Below are positions 8,412 to 18,304 of a DNA stretch of 64,000 nucleotides, in pieces. The DNA is from Sunxiuqinia sp965372405 (GTDB lineage Bacteria; Bacteroidota; Bacteroidia; Bacteroidales; Prolixibacteraceae), in contig CBDVCE010000016.1 in NCBI GenBank assembly GCA_965372405.1, positions 1-64,000 on the forward strand, given 5' to 3'. How positions within the stretch are numbered: the first letter of the stretch is position 1; every line of letters begins with the position of its first letter. The notes under the pieces are model-generated. The model was not told the DNA's origin and made no database searches. It saw only the letters and a program-made list of their open reading frames with translations. The position numbers and the translations under genes were made by a program.

Positions 8412-9155
8412 ATGAAAAGTTTAGTATTGACATTTATTCTATCATTTTTCATCATGGCAACTGCCATTTCTAAAGATTACAAAATCCCTTTAATTGGGTC
8501 AAAAGCACCGTCATTCACCGCTCCATCTACTAATGGAGAAATCACATTTCCGGAAAACTTTGGCAAAAACTGGAAAATCCTTTTTAGTCATCCACGTGAT
8601 TTTACACCAGTATGTTCCTCTGAGATTCTTGAATTAGCCTATTGCCAGAACGATTTTGAAAAACTTGGAATTAAAGTAGCAATAATATCTACAGATAAGA
8701 TATCACAACACAAAATGTGGAAAGCACACCTTGAAGAACTTGATTACAAAAACAGGGGAGCACAGCAAATAGACTTTCCAATTATTGAAGACCCTGCTTA
8801 TGGTATTTCAAAACAGTATGGTATGCTTCATGAACCAACCAGCACAACCAAAGACGTAAGAGGAGTCTTTATTATCGATCCAAATAATATCGTACGTTCA
8901 ATCAACTTTTATCCCATGAGCATTGGTCGCAACATTGATGAAATCAAACGAATAATTATTGCGCTTAAAACAACTGACGAGGCCAAGGTTCTAACTCCGG
9001 CAAACTGGCATAAAGGAGATGATTTACTAATCCCTCACTTCCCATACACGCAAGAACAACTATCGAATTCTCCGGAATTAAAAGATAATTTCTACAATGT
9101 TGGTGATCGAATGTGGTTTAAGAAAGTTAAAGATGAAACTGCAAGCACAGATTAG
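8412..9155 (+). CDS. Exported peroxiredoxin, Prx6/AhpC-TSA family
   Basis: A thiol peroxidase that reduces peroxides. The 247-residue protein has an N-terminal hydrophobic segment (residues 1-20, ending near AIS) consistent with export. It then has a thioredoxin fold with the PRDFTPVC motif placing the peroxidatic Cys at residue 68, and a long C-terminal extension with the Prx6-type LTPANWHKGD sequence. A second Cys at residue 78 is too close to be a typical resolving Cys, so a 1-Cys-type mechanism is likely. Cytoplasmic homologues lack the leader, so the periplasmic location is an inference. Confidence 0.9.
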   Translation: MKSLVLTFILSFFIMATAISKDYKIPLIGSKAPSFTAPSTNGEITFPENFGKNWKILFSHPRDFTPVCSSEILELAYCQNDFEKLGIKVAIISTDKISQHKMWKAHLEELDYKNRGAQQIDFPIIEDPAYGISKQYGMLHEPTSTTKDVRGVFIIDPNNIVRSINFYPMSIGRNIDEIKRIIIALKTTDEAKVLTPANWHKGDDLLIPHFPYTQEQLSNSPELKDNFYNVGDRMWFKKVKDETASTD

Positions 9156-9174
9156 CAAACAATAAGAAGCAATC

Positions 9175-9211
9175 AAAAATAGAGATTAGTTCGAATCTAG
9201 TCTCTATTTTT
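9175..9211. terminator. Bidirectional terminator
   Basis: The stem AAAAATAGAGA/TCTCTATTTTT with TTAG/CTAG inside lies between the converging peroxiredoxin (+) and TonB receptor (-) genes. It has A/T tracts on both sides and so can serve both strands. Confidence 0.75.
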
Positions 9212-9216
9212 AGAAA

Positions 9217-11559
9217 TTAAAATTCAACTTTATAACTTAGGTTCGGTACCATAATTTGATCAAACTGCTTTTCAGGAATTCCTGTTTTCAGATTGAACTC
9301 ATAATCACGGTATTCTTTATGCCCCAGCACATTCAATAACTGCAATGACCACACACTGGCATGGTTCTTCTTATTCTTCCGATATGAAAAACTTAGGGAC
9401 AAAACAGTTGCCGGATCTTCCTGCTTTTCGAAAGCTTGTGAATAATCATATGTCAACTTATTTCTAGCGATTGATTTGTCTTTCAATAATGGCGAATAGT
9501 GATCACCTCCAAGAAAACTGAGTCGCCCATTTATACTCATGATATTGGCTTTATTTTTTCCAACTTGCCATTCCTTTCCTGCCAACAAATTCAAAATGTA
9601 GTTTTTATTGTACAAGCTATTTCGCTCAATTCCATCACCTCCTTTATATTTTGATTCAAAGATGGAAGCCGTTGCCAAATAGTAAAAACCTTTCTTCAAG
9701 AATTGCTCTAGCGTAAAATCCAAACCAATATTTGTTCCGGTTCCGTCATTCACCAGCTTTTCATTAAAAAACCAATCCAATTCCAGATTTTGTAGTGAGT
9801 AATAAGTCCCATCAACCACTGGCACATCATATAAATACTGAAAATAAGGTTCAATTTTCAATCGGGAATTATCACTCAAATTGACATCATAAGCCAAGCC
9901 AAAGTGATGTGATTTAGTCATTTTCATATCCTTATTCGGTCTCACTATACCTGAATGGCTAGTTTGCTGTGCCAAATAAAAACCAATCATTTCAATCCGA
10001 CTGTTTAATCCATAGGCTGCACCAATAGAATGCTTGCGGTTAATCTGCCATTTCATTCCAACTCTTGGCTCAACTGACAATTCTTCATTCAAGCCAAAAT
10101 AATGCACATGCAATCCCAGATTTAAATCAAATTGATTCTTCAGTTTAATAGTTGATTGCGTAAAAGCCTGAGCAGAAAAAGCATTCCCTTTTTCATCAGT
10201 AAAAACAGAAAGTTGTTCTCCAAGATTTTGTGCTTCGCGATTAAACACATCGTAATGATGTTGATTCAAAATGATCCCTGATCGGTTGACATGATTTTTT
10301 CCAAACTTATGATTTAGTGTGCTTGACAAAGTGTATTTCCATGTTTTATTCTCCACACTTTCTCTAAACTGTCGATTTAAATCTTCATCCAGTTCATCAT
10401 ATTCAGTTTCAATACCATTTCCAGAAGCCGCCAGTGTAGTATGCAAATAAGTTTTATCACTCAATAAGATTTTGTGAGTCATGCCAAGAGCCCCATTTAT
10501 CAGATTCAAATCATAACCTTCTTTATCTTGAACAGTTTCCCAATCTGCCATATCCTCAATAGGATCACGATCCTGTGTATCAATAGCTCCAATTCCCCAC
10601 AATGAAAAGTTACCTAACTCTTTAGTCGGGAAATTTAACTTAAACGATAAATCCTGATAGCCAATACTTCCGGCTTCCTCCGGAATTAAACCTCCTAACA
10701 ATCCAAAAGTAGAATAGCGATAATTAAAAAGATATGATGAGCCACCTCCTTTTTGAAATGGCCCTTCTGATGAAAAATCGATTCCAACTATTCCTGCCTG
10801 AAAAGCATGTTCGTGTTTCTCGTTATTACCGTTACGCAATCGAACATCGAATACTCCCGAAAGCGCATTTCCATATTCAGCAGGAAAGGCACCGGTATAA
10901 AAATCAGAATTCGCAAGTACATGACTCGATAATGCTGTAGTTCCTCCAGCTCCAAAAGAGATGACATTTGCAAAGTGTGTGGGATTGGAAATCTCAATTC
11001 CCTCCATTCGCCACAACATATTCCTGGGTGAGTTTCCACGAATAACAATTCCGTTATTTCCAATCTCAGAAGCAACACCAGCGAAGGAACCCGCCAAACG
11101 TGCCGGATCGTCAAAACCACCTGCATAACGATTGGCTTCCTCAACACTTAACTGCCGAGCACTGATGGTAGCCATCCGGTTAATTGGTTGCTCCTTAGAT
11201 GTTCGGGCAACCACCTTAACTTCATCCAATTGCTCAGAAACTTCAGCTAAGCTCGCATTAATTATAACTTCCTTTCCTGAGCCTACAAGAATCTCCCGAA
11301 ACAGAAAACTTTCATAGCCTACAAAACTTACCATAATACTGTACCTGCCCGGCTTTACATTCCACAAACGGAATTGTCCATTCTCGTTAGTAATGGTTCC
11401 CAATTGTGGGTTTGTTTCCAAAACCACAACAGTTGCTCCCGGCAATGGAGCTTGGGTAACTGCATCCGAAATTGTTCCTTTAATCACTTGCCCATTCTGA
11501 GAAAAAGAACAAAACCAAAGCATTACCAATCCAAATTGAATAACTATTTTTCTGATCAT
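9217..11559 (-). CDS. TonB-dependent outer-membrane receptor
   Basis: A 780-residue outer-membrane active transporter. In order it has a signal peptide (residues 1-20), a carboxypeptidase-regulatory-like beta-sandwich (about 24-110, with the GTISDAVTQAPLPGATV strand pair), a plug domain (about 130-230, with VIRGNSPRNMLWRMEGIEI), and a beta-barrel ending in the aromatic C-terminal NLSYKVEF. It is shorter than SusC proteins and no SusD gene accompanies it, so the substrate may be a peptide, metal complex or small compound. It lies downstream of a LytS/LytTR pair on the same strand with a ~170-bp gap, which suggests control by that system. Confidence 0.92.
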   Translation of the reverse strand: MIRKIVIQFGLVMLWFCSFSQNGQVIKGTISDAVTQAPLPGATVVVLETNPQLGTITNENGQFRLWNVKPGRYSIMVSFVGYESFLFREILVGSGKEVIINASLAEVSEQLDEVKVVARTSKEQPINRMATISARQLSVEEANRYAGGFDDPARLAGSFAGVASEIGNNGIVIRGNSPRNMLWRMEGIEISNPTHFANVISFGAGGTTALSSHVLANSDFYTGAFPAEYGNALSGVFDVRLRNGNNEKHEHAFQAGIVGIDFSSEGPFQKGGGSSYLFNYRYSTFGLLGGLIPEEAGSIGYQDLSFKLNFPTKELGNFSLWGIGAIDTQDRDPIEDMADWETVQDKEGYDLNLINGALGMTHKILLSDKTYLHTTLAASGNGIETEYDELDEDLNRQFRESVENKTWKYTLSSTLNHKFGKNHVNRSGIILNQHHYDVFNREAQNLGEQLSVFTDEKGNAFSAQAFTQSTIKLKNQFDLNLGLHVHYFGLNEELSVEPRVGMKWQINRKHSIGAAYGLNSRIEMIGFYLAQQTSHSGIVRPNKDMKMTKSHHFGLAYDVNLSDNSRLKIEPYFQYLYDVPVVDGTYYSLQNLELDWFFNEKLVNDGTGTNIGLDFTLEQFLKKGFYYLATASIFESKYKGGDGIERNSLYNKNYILNLLAGKEWQVGKNKANIMSINGRLSFLGGDHYSPLLKDKSIARNKLTYDYSQAFEKQEDPATVLSLSFSYRKNKKNHASVWSLQLLNVLGHKEYRDYEFNLKTGIPEKQFDQIMVPNLSYKVEF

Positions 11560-11726
11560 TGTTTAATTGTTTATGATGTATCTAATCTATCTGTTCATTT
11601 TTTGAATGAGCAATCCCATTCTCACTTACTGCAAGTCACTATTTTGTTGAATTTCAACCCTATATTATTACTGATAATTTATTGGATCACCTACTCCTGA
11701 TCAAGCAACCGACAACGAATTTTAAT

Positions 11727-12494
11727 CTAATTATCCAGCCATGCTTTAAAATCATTTACACGTTCACGACTAACAATTACCTCTTCACCTGAATCTGGCT
11801 CAAGGCGCAATTTCAATCTACTATTAAAGTAGGTGTGTATTTTTTCTACAGACTCCAGACCAACAATCATCTTCCGATTAATTCTAAAAAAGTGATTAGG
11901 ATCTAGCATTTTTTCAAGCTGGTCAAGCGAATAATCCATGGGCAATTTCAAGTTCTTTTTACTGTTCGCCCACACCATACCTTCTTCATACTGAAAGTAG
12001 GCGATATCTTTACTCTCAATACGCTTTAGCTGCTCTCCAACTTTCACCAAAAACCGATGTTTATATTTTCCTTCACGACTCAATTGCTGATAAATTGATT
12101 GAAAGAACTGTGACTGTCCTGGTACAGTTTCATTTCTATATTTCTTAAATTTTTCAAAGGCAGAATTCAACTCCTTAAAATCAATGGGCTTCAAAATATA
12201 ATCAACACTATTGACTTTAAAAGCCTTAATTGCATACTCATCATATGCGGTTGTGAAAATTATCGGCACATCAATCTTTACATGATCAAAAAGCTCAAAG
12301 CAAGATCCATCAGATAAGTGAATATCCATCAGTATCAAATCAGGAACAGCCTGTGTTTTAAACCATTCAATGCCTTGTTTTACTGAACTAAGAATTCCCA
12401 ATACCGTTAAGTCAAGATCTAATTTATCAAGCAGCTGCACCAGTCTTTCTGCAGTAAGATGCTCATCTTCAAATATCAAAATGGATAGCTTCAC
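11727..12494 (-). CDS. LytTR-type response regulator
   Basis: A 255-residue cytoplasmic regulator: a REC domain (residues 1-125; acidic pair E9-D10, phospho-acceptor D57 in LMDIHL) and a C-terminal LytTR DNA-binding domain (about 147-250; FFRINRKMIV and SREXVNDF-type motifs). It overlaps the histidine kinase gene by 26 bp, so the two are translationally coupled. The likely target is the TonB receptor gene downstream or its own promoter. Confidence 0.95.
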   Translation of the reverse strand: MKLSILIFEDEHLTAERLVQLLDKLDLDLTVLGILSSVKQGIEWFKTQAVPDLILMDIHLSDGSCFELFDHVKIDVPIIFTTAYDEYAIKAFKVNSVDYILKPIDFKELNSAFEKFKKYRNETVPGQSQFFQSIYQQLSREGKYKHRFLVKVGEQLKRIESKDIAYFQYEEGMVWANSKKNLKLPMDYSLDQLEKMLDPNHFFRINRKMIVGLESVEKIHTYFNSRLKLRLEPDSGEEVIVSRERVNDFKAWLDN

Positions 12495-13557
12495 TTTTCA
12501 ATAATTTAGGCAGTTTAACTGCAAATGAATCATTCGTTTCATTAATTAACAACATATAATCGCCAAGTAATCGATAGCGTTTACTGATATTCTCCAAACC
12601 TATTCCCGAAGAACCTTCAAGTAAATTCCTTTTATTCTTATTATTAATAACAGTAATGTGATCTTGTTCATTCGTGATAGTCACTACCAAAGGATCATCT
12701 TTATCAAAGCGATTATGCTTTATGGCATTCTCAGCCAGCATTTGCAATGAATTTTTTGGAAGATAAACCGTTTCTTTCAATTCTTCAGCAATGTCAATTT
12801 CAAAGCATATATAATCATCAAATCTCACGTTGATTAAAAAAATATAGGAGTTCAAAAACTTCAATTCATCTTCAAGTGAAGCAAGAATCTGATCTTTCCC
12901 ATCAAGAATGTATCGATACATCTTTGACAATTGGGAAATATACTCTTCAGACAGATTTGCATCTTTGTGAACCAGTGAGGACAACACACTTAAACTATTA
13001 AAGAAAAAATGTGGATCAATTTGATTTTTCAGTACTTCATACTTCGATTGTATATTTTCTTTTTTGAGCTGCTCAGCTAAAATCTGAGCTTCTTTCCAGT
13101 TTCGGAAATAAAATACAAGATTGATAAAACCAACCATGACAAAATAGAAAATGAGAATGATCAATGAAAAATCCGGATCAAAAATCTGATAATCTTTCCA
13201 CATTATTTCCTGATCTGCTAGTTGATAAAACAGATTATAATACAGAGCACCATATCCAATAGCAACACCTATTCCATATCCTACAATGATCAAAGTTCCC
13301 AAAATAATTCGCAGCCATTGTTCCAATTTTTTTAAAACCAATAACTGAAGCTTATAAGCTAACCACTGACCAACTCTCCAAAATACAATTCCCGTTAAAA
13401 CGAAGAAAATGTGAAAGTAAACTCCCCGACTATTGTAATCCCAAATTCCTTCAAACGAACGATCATAGTTCTTAATCAAATAATGAAGTCCATTAATGAG
13501 AATAAAACCCAAAAACAGTACGACAATATTATATATTTTCTTGTCCGAGTTTCTCAT
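12469..13557 (-). CDS. LytS-like sensor histidine kinase
   Basis: A 362-residue membrane kinase of the His_kinase/LytS family. It has four predicted TM helices (about 10-28, 46-62, 82-106 and 130-150), a short coiled segment, the phospho-acceptor QIDPHFFFN motif with H183, and an N-box (ENAIKHN, 276-282) in a HATPase domain ending with the G-box GIGLENI. There is no extracytoplasmic sensor domain, so the signal is probably sensed within the membrane. It is the first gene of the kinase-regulator-receptor set. Confidence 0.95.
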   Translation of the reverse strand: MRNSDKKIYNIVVLFLGFILINGLHYLIKNYDRSFEGIWDYNSRGVYFHIFFVLTGIVFWRVGQWLAYKLQLLVLKKLEQWLRIILGTLIIVGYGIGVAIGYGALYYNLFYQLADQEIMWKDYQIFDPDFSLIILIFYFVMVGFINLVFYFRNWKEAQILAEQLKKENIQSKYEVLKNQIDPHFFFNSLSVLSSLVHKDANLSEEYISQLSKMYRYILDGKDQILASLEDELKFLNSYIFLINVRFDDYICFEIDIAEELKETVYLPKNSLQMLAENAIKHNRFDKDDPLVVTITNEQDHITVINNKNKRNLLEGSSGIGLENISKRYRLLGDYMLLINETNDSFAVKLPKLLKSEAIHFDI

Positions 13558-14072
13558 GATTCGTTTTCCTAAATTACATTTATTCAGTAAATTCTCCTAT
13601 GCACAAATGCACCATTCATGTTTAATATGATCGCAAAACAACAACTTTTATTAAAAGCAAGCAAGCAAGTCTTTTTAAACTGAAGAATGTATTAGCTGAA
13701 TTGTAATAGCATGAGACTGAACTGTAGTAAGCACATCATGACATCAATTTATTAATTCTAAAAAACACCTCTCTCCGCTTATTTAGAGAATTCACATTCA
13801 ACAAGTTGAAGCCAATTCCATTTTTCATAGTCGGCAGGATCAAGGTAGCTTAAGAATTGCATTGCAACTTTTTAATCCATTCACATGTCATTTATTTTAT
13901 AAGCACTTATATATTAACGTACCTTTGAATGTGAAATTTTGCAACATTGTTCAGTATTAAGTCAAGTGTACTCTTTCAGAAGAACCACAATAATTCATTT
14001 TTGCAAGCGTATATTGAATAACAATGAAGACCGAATAATGCAGATTAATGCTTTGTTCCAAACAGAAAAAAA
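13558..14072. other. Gene-free stretch between divergent operons
   Basis: About 515 bp with no ORF or repeat that I can support. It should contain the promoters of the kinase (minus) and SDR (plus) operons; only one -7 box was recognised on the plus strand, at 13920-13927. Confidence 0.4.
13920..13927 (+). promoter_or_regulatory. Bacteroidota-type -7 box before the SDR pair
   Basis: TACCTTTG matches TAnnTTTG exactly. It would give a leader of about 140 nt for the SDR gene at 14073. No convincing -33 TTG is present at 19-21 bp. Confidence 0.3.
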
Positions 14073-14879
14073 ATGACAGAAAAAAAACTACTTCATACCG
14101 TTATTACTGGAGCGAGCAAAGGCTTAGGGAAACAATTTGCAATTGAATGTGCCAAACGTAAGATGAACTTGATCCTGATTGCACTACCCAATGAGAATCT
14201 TGATAAACTCTGCAAAGACCTGGAATCCAATTATCCAATCCGTGTTTTTTGTTATGAAATTGATCTAACTGATCGCAAAACAGTTGAACAACTTGCACAG
14301 TCCATAAATGAAAAGTATTTGATTGATATGCTTATTAATAATGCAGGTATTGGGGGTACACAAATTTTTACAGATTCCCCAATTGATTATCTGGATAGTA
14401 TGATTCAATTAAACATCAGAGCAATGACATTGCTAACGCGTTTATTGCTTCCAAATCTACAATCACAAACCAAAGCTTATCTTCTAAACGTTTCCAGTCT
14501 GGCAGCCTTTTCTCCAGTTCCATACAAAACTATTTACCCAGCATCAAAGGCATTCATTCATCATTTTACAAGAGGACTAGAAGCTGAATTGGCAGATTCA
14601 AATATTACAGTTAGTGTTTTAAACCCCGGCCCGATAATGACGAACTCGGATGTTAGTACGAGAATCAATGGCCAAACCTTCTACATCAAACTTTCAATCA
14701 TGTCTGCCGAACGAATTGCACAGATTGCGTTGAAAAAACTGATGAAGGGAAAATCCGTCATCATTCCTGGATTTATGAATCAACTCAATGCATTCTTCAT
14801 CCGATCGGTTCCAGAAAACTTTCGCATCTTTGTTGGCACATCAATTTTTAAACGGGAATCAAAAAGTCTAATAAAATGA
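14073..14879 (+). CDS. Short-chain dehydrogenase/reductase
   Basis: A 268-residue classical SDR, an NAD(P)-dependent oxidoreductase. It shows the cofactor motif TGASKGLG (residues 12-19), the NNAGIG motif near residue 90, and the catalytic Ser with YPASK (YxxxK) near residues 153-157. The substrate is unknown. The next gene, another Rossmann enzyme, overlaps its stop by 4 bp, so the two form a translationally coupled pair that probably acts on one pathway. Confidence 0.92.
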   Translation: MTEKKLLHTVITGASKGLGKQFAIECAKRKMNLILIALPNENLDKLCKDLESNYPIRVFCYEIDLTDRKTVEQLAQSINEKYLIDMLINNAGIGGTQIFTDSPIDYLDSMIQLNIRAMTLLTRLLLPNLQSQTKAYLLNVSSLAAFSPVPYKTIYPASKAFIHHFTRGLEAELADSNITVSVLNPGPIMTNSDVSTRINGQTFYIKLSIMSAERIAQIALKKLMKGKSVIIPGFMNQLNAFFIRSVPENFRIFVGTSIFKRESKSLIK

Positions 14880-15856
14880 GAACACTCATTACCGGATCAA
14901 ACGGACTATTGGGTAGCAACCTGATCAGAGAATTAGCTCAGCAAAATTATACTCCCAAAGCCATGGTTCGCGAAGGAAGTAATTTACTTTCGATTCAAAA
15001 TACAAATGTTGAACTATTTAAGGGAAACCTACTGAGCTCGGATGACATCCGCAATGCCTTGAGCGACTGCAAAATAGTCATTCATGCTGCTGCAAATACA
15101 TCACAATGGCCAAACAATTTTGAGCATTACAAAGAAATCAATATTGAAGCAACTCAATTATTGCTTGAAGAATCACTTAAAGCCGGAATTGAAAAATTCA
15201 TTTTTGTTAGTTCTGCGAATGCTTTTGCTCCGGGATCAATAGAATCTCCTGGTGATGAAAATTCACCAATCACTGAAGCACAATTAAAATCGGGATACAT
15301 GCGGAGTAAATACGAAGCTCAAAAGCTGGTTTTGAGTTTCGCAAAGGAGCACCAATTTCCTGCAGTTGTTGTAAACCCAACTTTTATGCTCGGGAAATAT
15401 GATGCCAAACCAAGTTCGGGACAAATGCTTTTGATGGCTCACAAAAAATGGATGCCTTGTCCTCCCGGTGGAAAAAACTTCATTCATGTTGAAGATGTTG
15501 CATCTGGAATTGTTAGCGCAATTGAGAAAGGGGAAAATGGATCTTGCTATTTATTAGCGAATGAAAACTTAAGCTACTATGAATTTTTCTCAAAAATGAA
15601 AGCAGTCTGTGGCTTACCAAAACAGTTAATTCGAATCCCCAAAACCTTTGTTTCAGCAGCAGGACGCGCAGGAAATACCTATGAAAAAATTGGGAACTCT
15701 CCAGCAAAAATCAATCGGGTAAATGCCAAATTACTTATTGCTGAAAACTATTACTCCAACAAAAAAGCGATTGAGGAACTTCAGCTTCCACAAACGCCAA
15801 TTGAAACTGCAATAAAAGATGCACTTGATTGGTTCGGAGAAAACGGATATTTATAG
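14876..15856 (+). CDS. NAD-dependent epimerase/dehydratase (extended SDR)
   Basis: A 326-residue extended SDR with the N-terminal TGSNGLLG nucleotide motif (residues 6-13), VIHAAANTSQ, VSSANAFAPGS, and the catalytic YMRSK near residue 142. These match NAD-dependent epimerase/dehydratases and dihydroflavonol-reductase-like enzymes; the substrate is not evident. It overlaps the preceding SDR gene by 4 bp. Its last 6 bp overlap the convergent MBL gene, with no terminator between them. Confidence 0.9.
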   Translation: MRTLITGSNGLLGSNLIRELAQQNYTPKAMVREGSNLLSIQNTNVELFKGNLLSSDDIRNALSDCKIVIHAAANTSQWPNNFEHYKEINIEATQLLLEESLKAGIEKFIFVSSANAFAPGSIESPGDENSPITEAQLKSGYMRSKYEAQKLVLSFAKEHQFPAVVVNPTFMLGKYDAKPSSGQMLLMAHKKWMPCPPGGKNFIHVEDVASGIVSAIEKGENGSCYLLANENLSYYEFFSKMKAVCGLPKQLIRIPKTFVSAAGRAGNTYEKIGNSPAKINRVNAKLLIAENYYSNKKAIEELQLPQTPIETAIKDALDWFGENGYL

Positions 15857-16681
15857 ACAAAAACTTTCATTCACCTCATAACCCCGCTTCCCCATTTCGA
15901 CGGTTGCACATTCAGTATAAAAATCATGTTCAAAAAAGAGGATGTAATTCTTTTCAACTACTTCTTTCAAAAAAGCCTCTTTTTCTTCCATAGCCGTCAC
16001 CGGATATAAATCATACGAAGCCAGCCACACAATTGGAATATTGGCTTTTGTAGGAATAAAATCAGACATGTAAACGTAGGTTTTTCCATCACAATCAATA
16101 AAAGGAATCATTTGTCCGGGGGTATGTCCATCGTACATTCTAACGCTCACTCCAGGAAATAACTCACAGCTCTCTTCAACCAATTGCATATTTCCTTCTT
16201 CTTTCAAAAAGTTGAGAATTTCCGGATAGTAGGCAGCCTGTTCCCGAACATTGGAAATTTTAGAATGCTCCCACTGTGTTTTACTACACCAATGTGTAGC
16301 ATTTGGGAAAAGTAATTTTAATTCTCCACCATCATTCAAAACAGCCCCATTGCAATGATCCCAGTGTAGATGTGTAAACAAAACGTCCGTTATATCTTCA
16401 GCAGAATATCCATGTTCAGCCAATGATTTTGGAAGTGCTTCCGTTTCACGATGCCCATTATTTTGCCTGATTTTTTCCGGATAATGATTACCCACTCCAG
16501 CTTCAATCAATATCTTACGTTCACTCTGATCAATTAAAAGGCAACGCAAGGTTAGCTGTGTAACATTGTTCTTATCGGCTGGATAAACTTTTGACCAAAG
16601 CGGTTTTGGAATTACACTAAACAGTGCGCCTCCATCACAGGAAAAATGCCCGGCATGTATCGGAATCAACTTCATATTCAA
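15851..16681 (-). CDS. MBL-fold metallo-hydrolase
   Basis: A 276-residue metallo-beta-lactamase-fold hydrolase with the binuclear metal motif HLHWDH (near residues 102-107). Further metal ligands fall in the GHTPGQM segment (near 182) and the C-terminal FFEHD segment. The sequence is of the AHL-lactonase/quorum-quenching-like subgroup, but the substrate cannot be assigned. It has no signal peptide and so is cytoplasmic. It is a single gene, 111 bp upstream of the carbohydrate cluster end. Confidence 0.88.
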   Translation of the reverse strand: MNMKLIPIHAGHFSCDGGALFSVIPKPLWSKVYPADKNNVTQLTLRCLLIDQSERKILIEAGVGNHYPEKIRQNNGHRETEALPKSLAEHGYSAEDITDVLFTHLHWDHCNGAVLNDGGELKLLFPNATHWCSKTQWEHSKISNVREQAAYYPEILNFLKEEGNMQLVEESCELFPGVSVRMYDGHTPGQMIPFIDCDGKTYVYMSDFIPTKANIPIVWLASYDLYPVTAMEEKEAFLKEVVEKNYILFFEHDFYTECATVEMGKRGYEVNESFCL

Positions 16682-16792
16682 TCGCTTTAATTACTCCAAA
16701 TAGTGCCTGCGAAGGTGTCATTTTTTAATTAAAACTAAAAATGGCCACACTTCAATCAGAGCAGCCACCTTTAACATCTATATATTTTTCGC

Positions 16793-18133
16793 TTAAATCA
16801 CCCAAGGATTCCGACAATCCCTATCAAGCATATTGGTCATTTCTTCTGTTGGATTTATTAGCTCTTCTTTCTGTGCATTCCATTGTAATTTACTTTCCCC
16901 TGAACGGATAAAAATATCCGACAGGTGCGAAATGGTATCTGATCTTACCGCAGAATCTATATTACAAATTGGATCCTTGCCTGATTTTACGCATTCCAAA
17001 AAGTTCAACTGATGATCATTGCTGGCATATAAACGTTTATCATCTGAAGAAAAAGTATGCTTCAGAATATCTGGATCAGAAGCCTGAACTCCATGTCTCC
17101 CAACACTTACCCACGCATCTTTACTAAAAAATGTAGTTCCATGATCTTTAATTTCTGTATAGTCTACATATTTATCTGCATTCTCCACGGAAAAGAAATG
17201 CATATCAATTCCATTCTCATATTTGCAATGCAAATCCCAGTCGTTTATATTATCGTAGAAATTCTCTTTCTCAAAGAAGCCTCCAATGCCTGTATATTCA
17301 ACTGGCCCAGAATTATCAGCCCCAAGTCCCCATTGGGCAATATCTAAAGTATGAGCTCCCCACCCACCCAAATAACCAATGGAATAATCGTAAATATGAA
17401 ATGAACCTTGAGGAGTCACTCTACTCCCAGAATATGGACTCATTGGTGCTGGGCCAATCCACCTGTCATAGTCAAATCCATCTGGTACAGGCTCTGGTTT
17501 AAAATCAGCCGAACGTCCTTTGCCACTTCCACACCAAGCATTAACTCGTTCAATTTTTCCGAAAGTCTCATTTACTGCCAATTCACAAGCAAGCCTAAAG
17601 TTTTTATTTGATCGCTGCTGAGTACCATACTGCAGCACTGTATTATTTTCCCGAACAACTTTTCGAAGCTTTTTGCCCCATTCATGAGCTAACGCCAACG
17701 GTTTTTCGACATAAATTGCTTTCCCGGCTTTCACAGCCTCAATAGCAATATGGGCATGCCAATGATCACAAGTTGCAATAACAACTGCATCAACATCATC
17801 ACGCTTCAGAACATCCCTAAAATCAGCAAAAGTCTGACAACCATTATAATCTTTTCGGCCTTCTAAATCAGCATAAAAACGATTAATAACCCCAGCTACT
17901 TTCTCACGTCTGTCTCGAAAGGCATCACAAACAGCTACAATTCGAGCATGTTCATTGCGTTGAAGAAAATTGGCTGCAAGCTGTGATCCTCTTCGTCCGA
18001 CACCAATGTGAGCCACATTTATTTTATCCAGAACAGTTCCACTTTTACATGCATAAAAGAAGGTTGGTAAGGTGACAACTCCTGCCGAAACAAGCAATCC
18101 ATTTTTTATAAAATCTCTTCTAGTATTCTTCAT
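16793..18133 (-). CDS. Tat-exported Gfo/Idh/MocA oxidoreductase
   Basis: A 446-residue NAD(P)-dependent oxidoreductase family protein. The start at 18133 gives MKNTRRDFIKNG, a Tat motif (RRDFIK), followed by a hydrophobic stretch and lipobox FYAC, so it is probably a periplasmic lipoprotein folded with its cofactor before export. An ATG 69 bp further upstream would bury the signal. The Rossmann motif HIGVGRRGSQ, the EKP motif (YVEKPLAL) and GGWGAHTLDIAQW support a functional enzyme. Related proteins oxidise C3 of glucosides. It is the last gene of the cluster, separated from the preceding paralogue by a hairpin at 18254-18283. Confidence 0.92.
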   Translation of the reverse strand: MKNTRRDFIKNGLLVSAGVVTLPTFFYACKSGTVLDKINVAHIGVGRRGSQLAANFLQRNEHARIVAVCDAFRDRREKVAGVINRFYADLEGRKDYNGCQTFADFRDVLKRDDVDAVVIATCDHWHAHIAIEAVKAGKAIYVEKPLALAHEWGKKLRKVVRENNTVLQYGTQQRSNKNFRLACELAVNETFGKIERVNAWCGSGKGRSADFKPEPVPDGFDYDRWIGPAPMSPYSGSRVTPQGSFHIYDYSIGYLGGWGAHTLDIAQWGLGADNSGPVEYTGIGGFFEKENFYDNINDWDLHCKYENGIDMHFFSVENADKYVDYTEIKDHGTTFFSKDAWVSVGRHGVQASDPDILKHTFSSDDKRLYASNDHQLNFLECVKSGKDPICNIDSAVRSDTISHLSDIFIRSGESKLQWNAQKEELINPTEEMTNMLDRDCRNPWVI

Positions 18134-18253
18134 CCAAAAAACTATTTTTAATGTTCTAAAAATAGAAACAATTACATTCCTACGGAAGTATTTACCTTGC
18201 ACGGCATAATACTATTTTCACATTTATTGCAACTTTATACTATATCAAGAAGA

Positions 18254-18283
18254 AAAGCCACAATGAGAAATCAAAGTGGCTTT
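18254..18283 (-). terminator. Intra-cluster terminator or attenuator
   Basis: The stem AAAGCCAC/GTGGCTTT, read on the minus strand, is followed by TTCTTCTT, about 20 bp after the stop of the gene at 18305. It may reduce transcription into the next Gfo/Idh gene. Confidence 0.55.
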
Positions 18284-18304
18284 ATTCAATACTAGATTTA
18301 CTAG

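Noticed and set aside
9217..11559. SusC of a SusC/SusD polysaccharide pair
   Set aside because: The protein is short for SusC and no SusD-like gene is adjacent.
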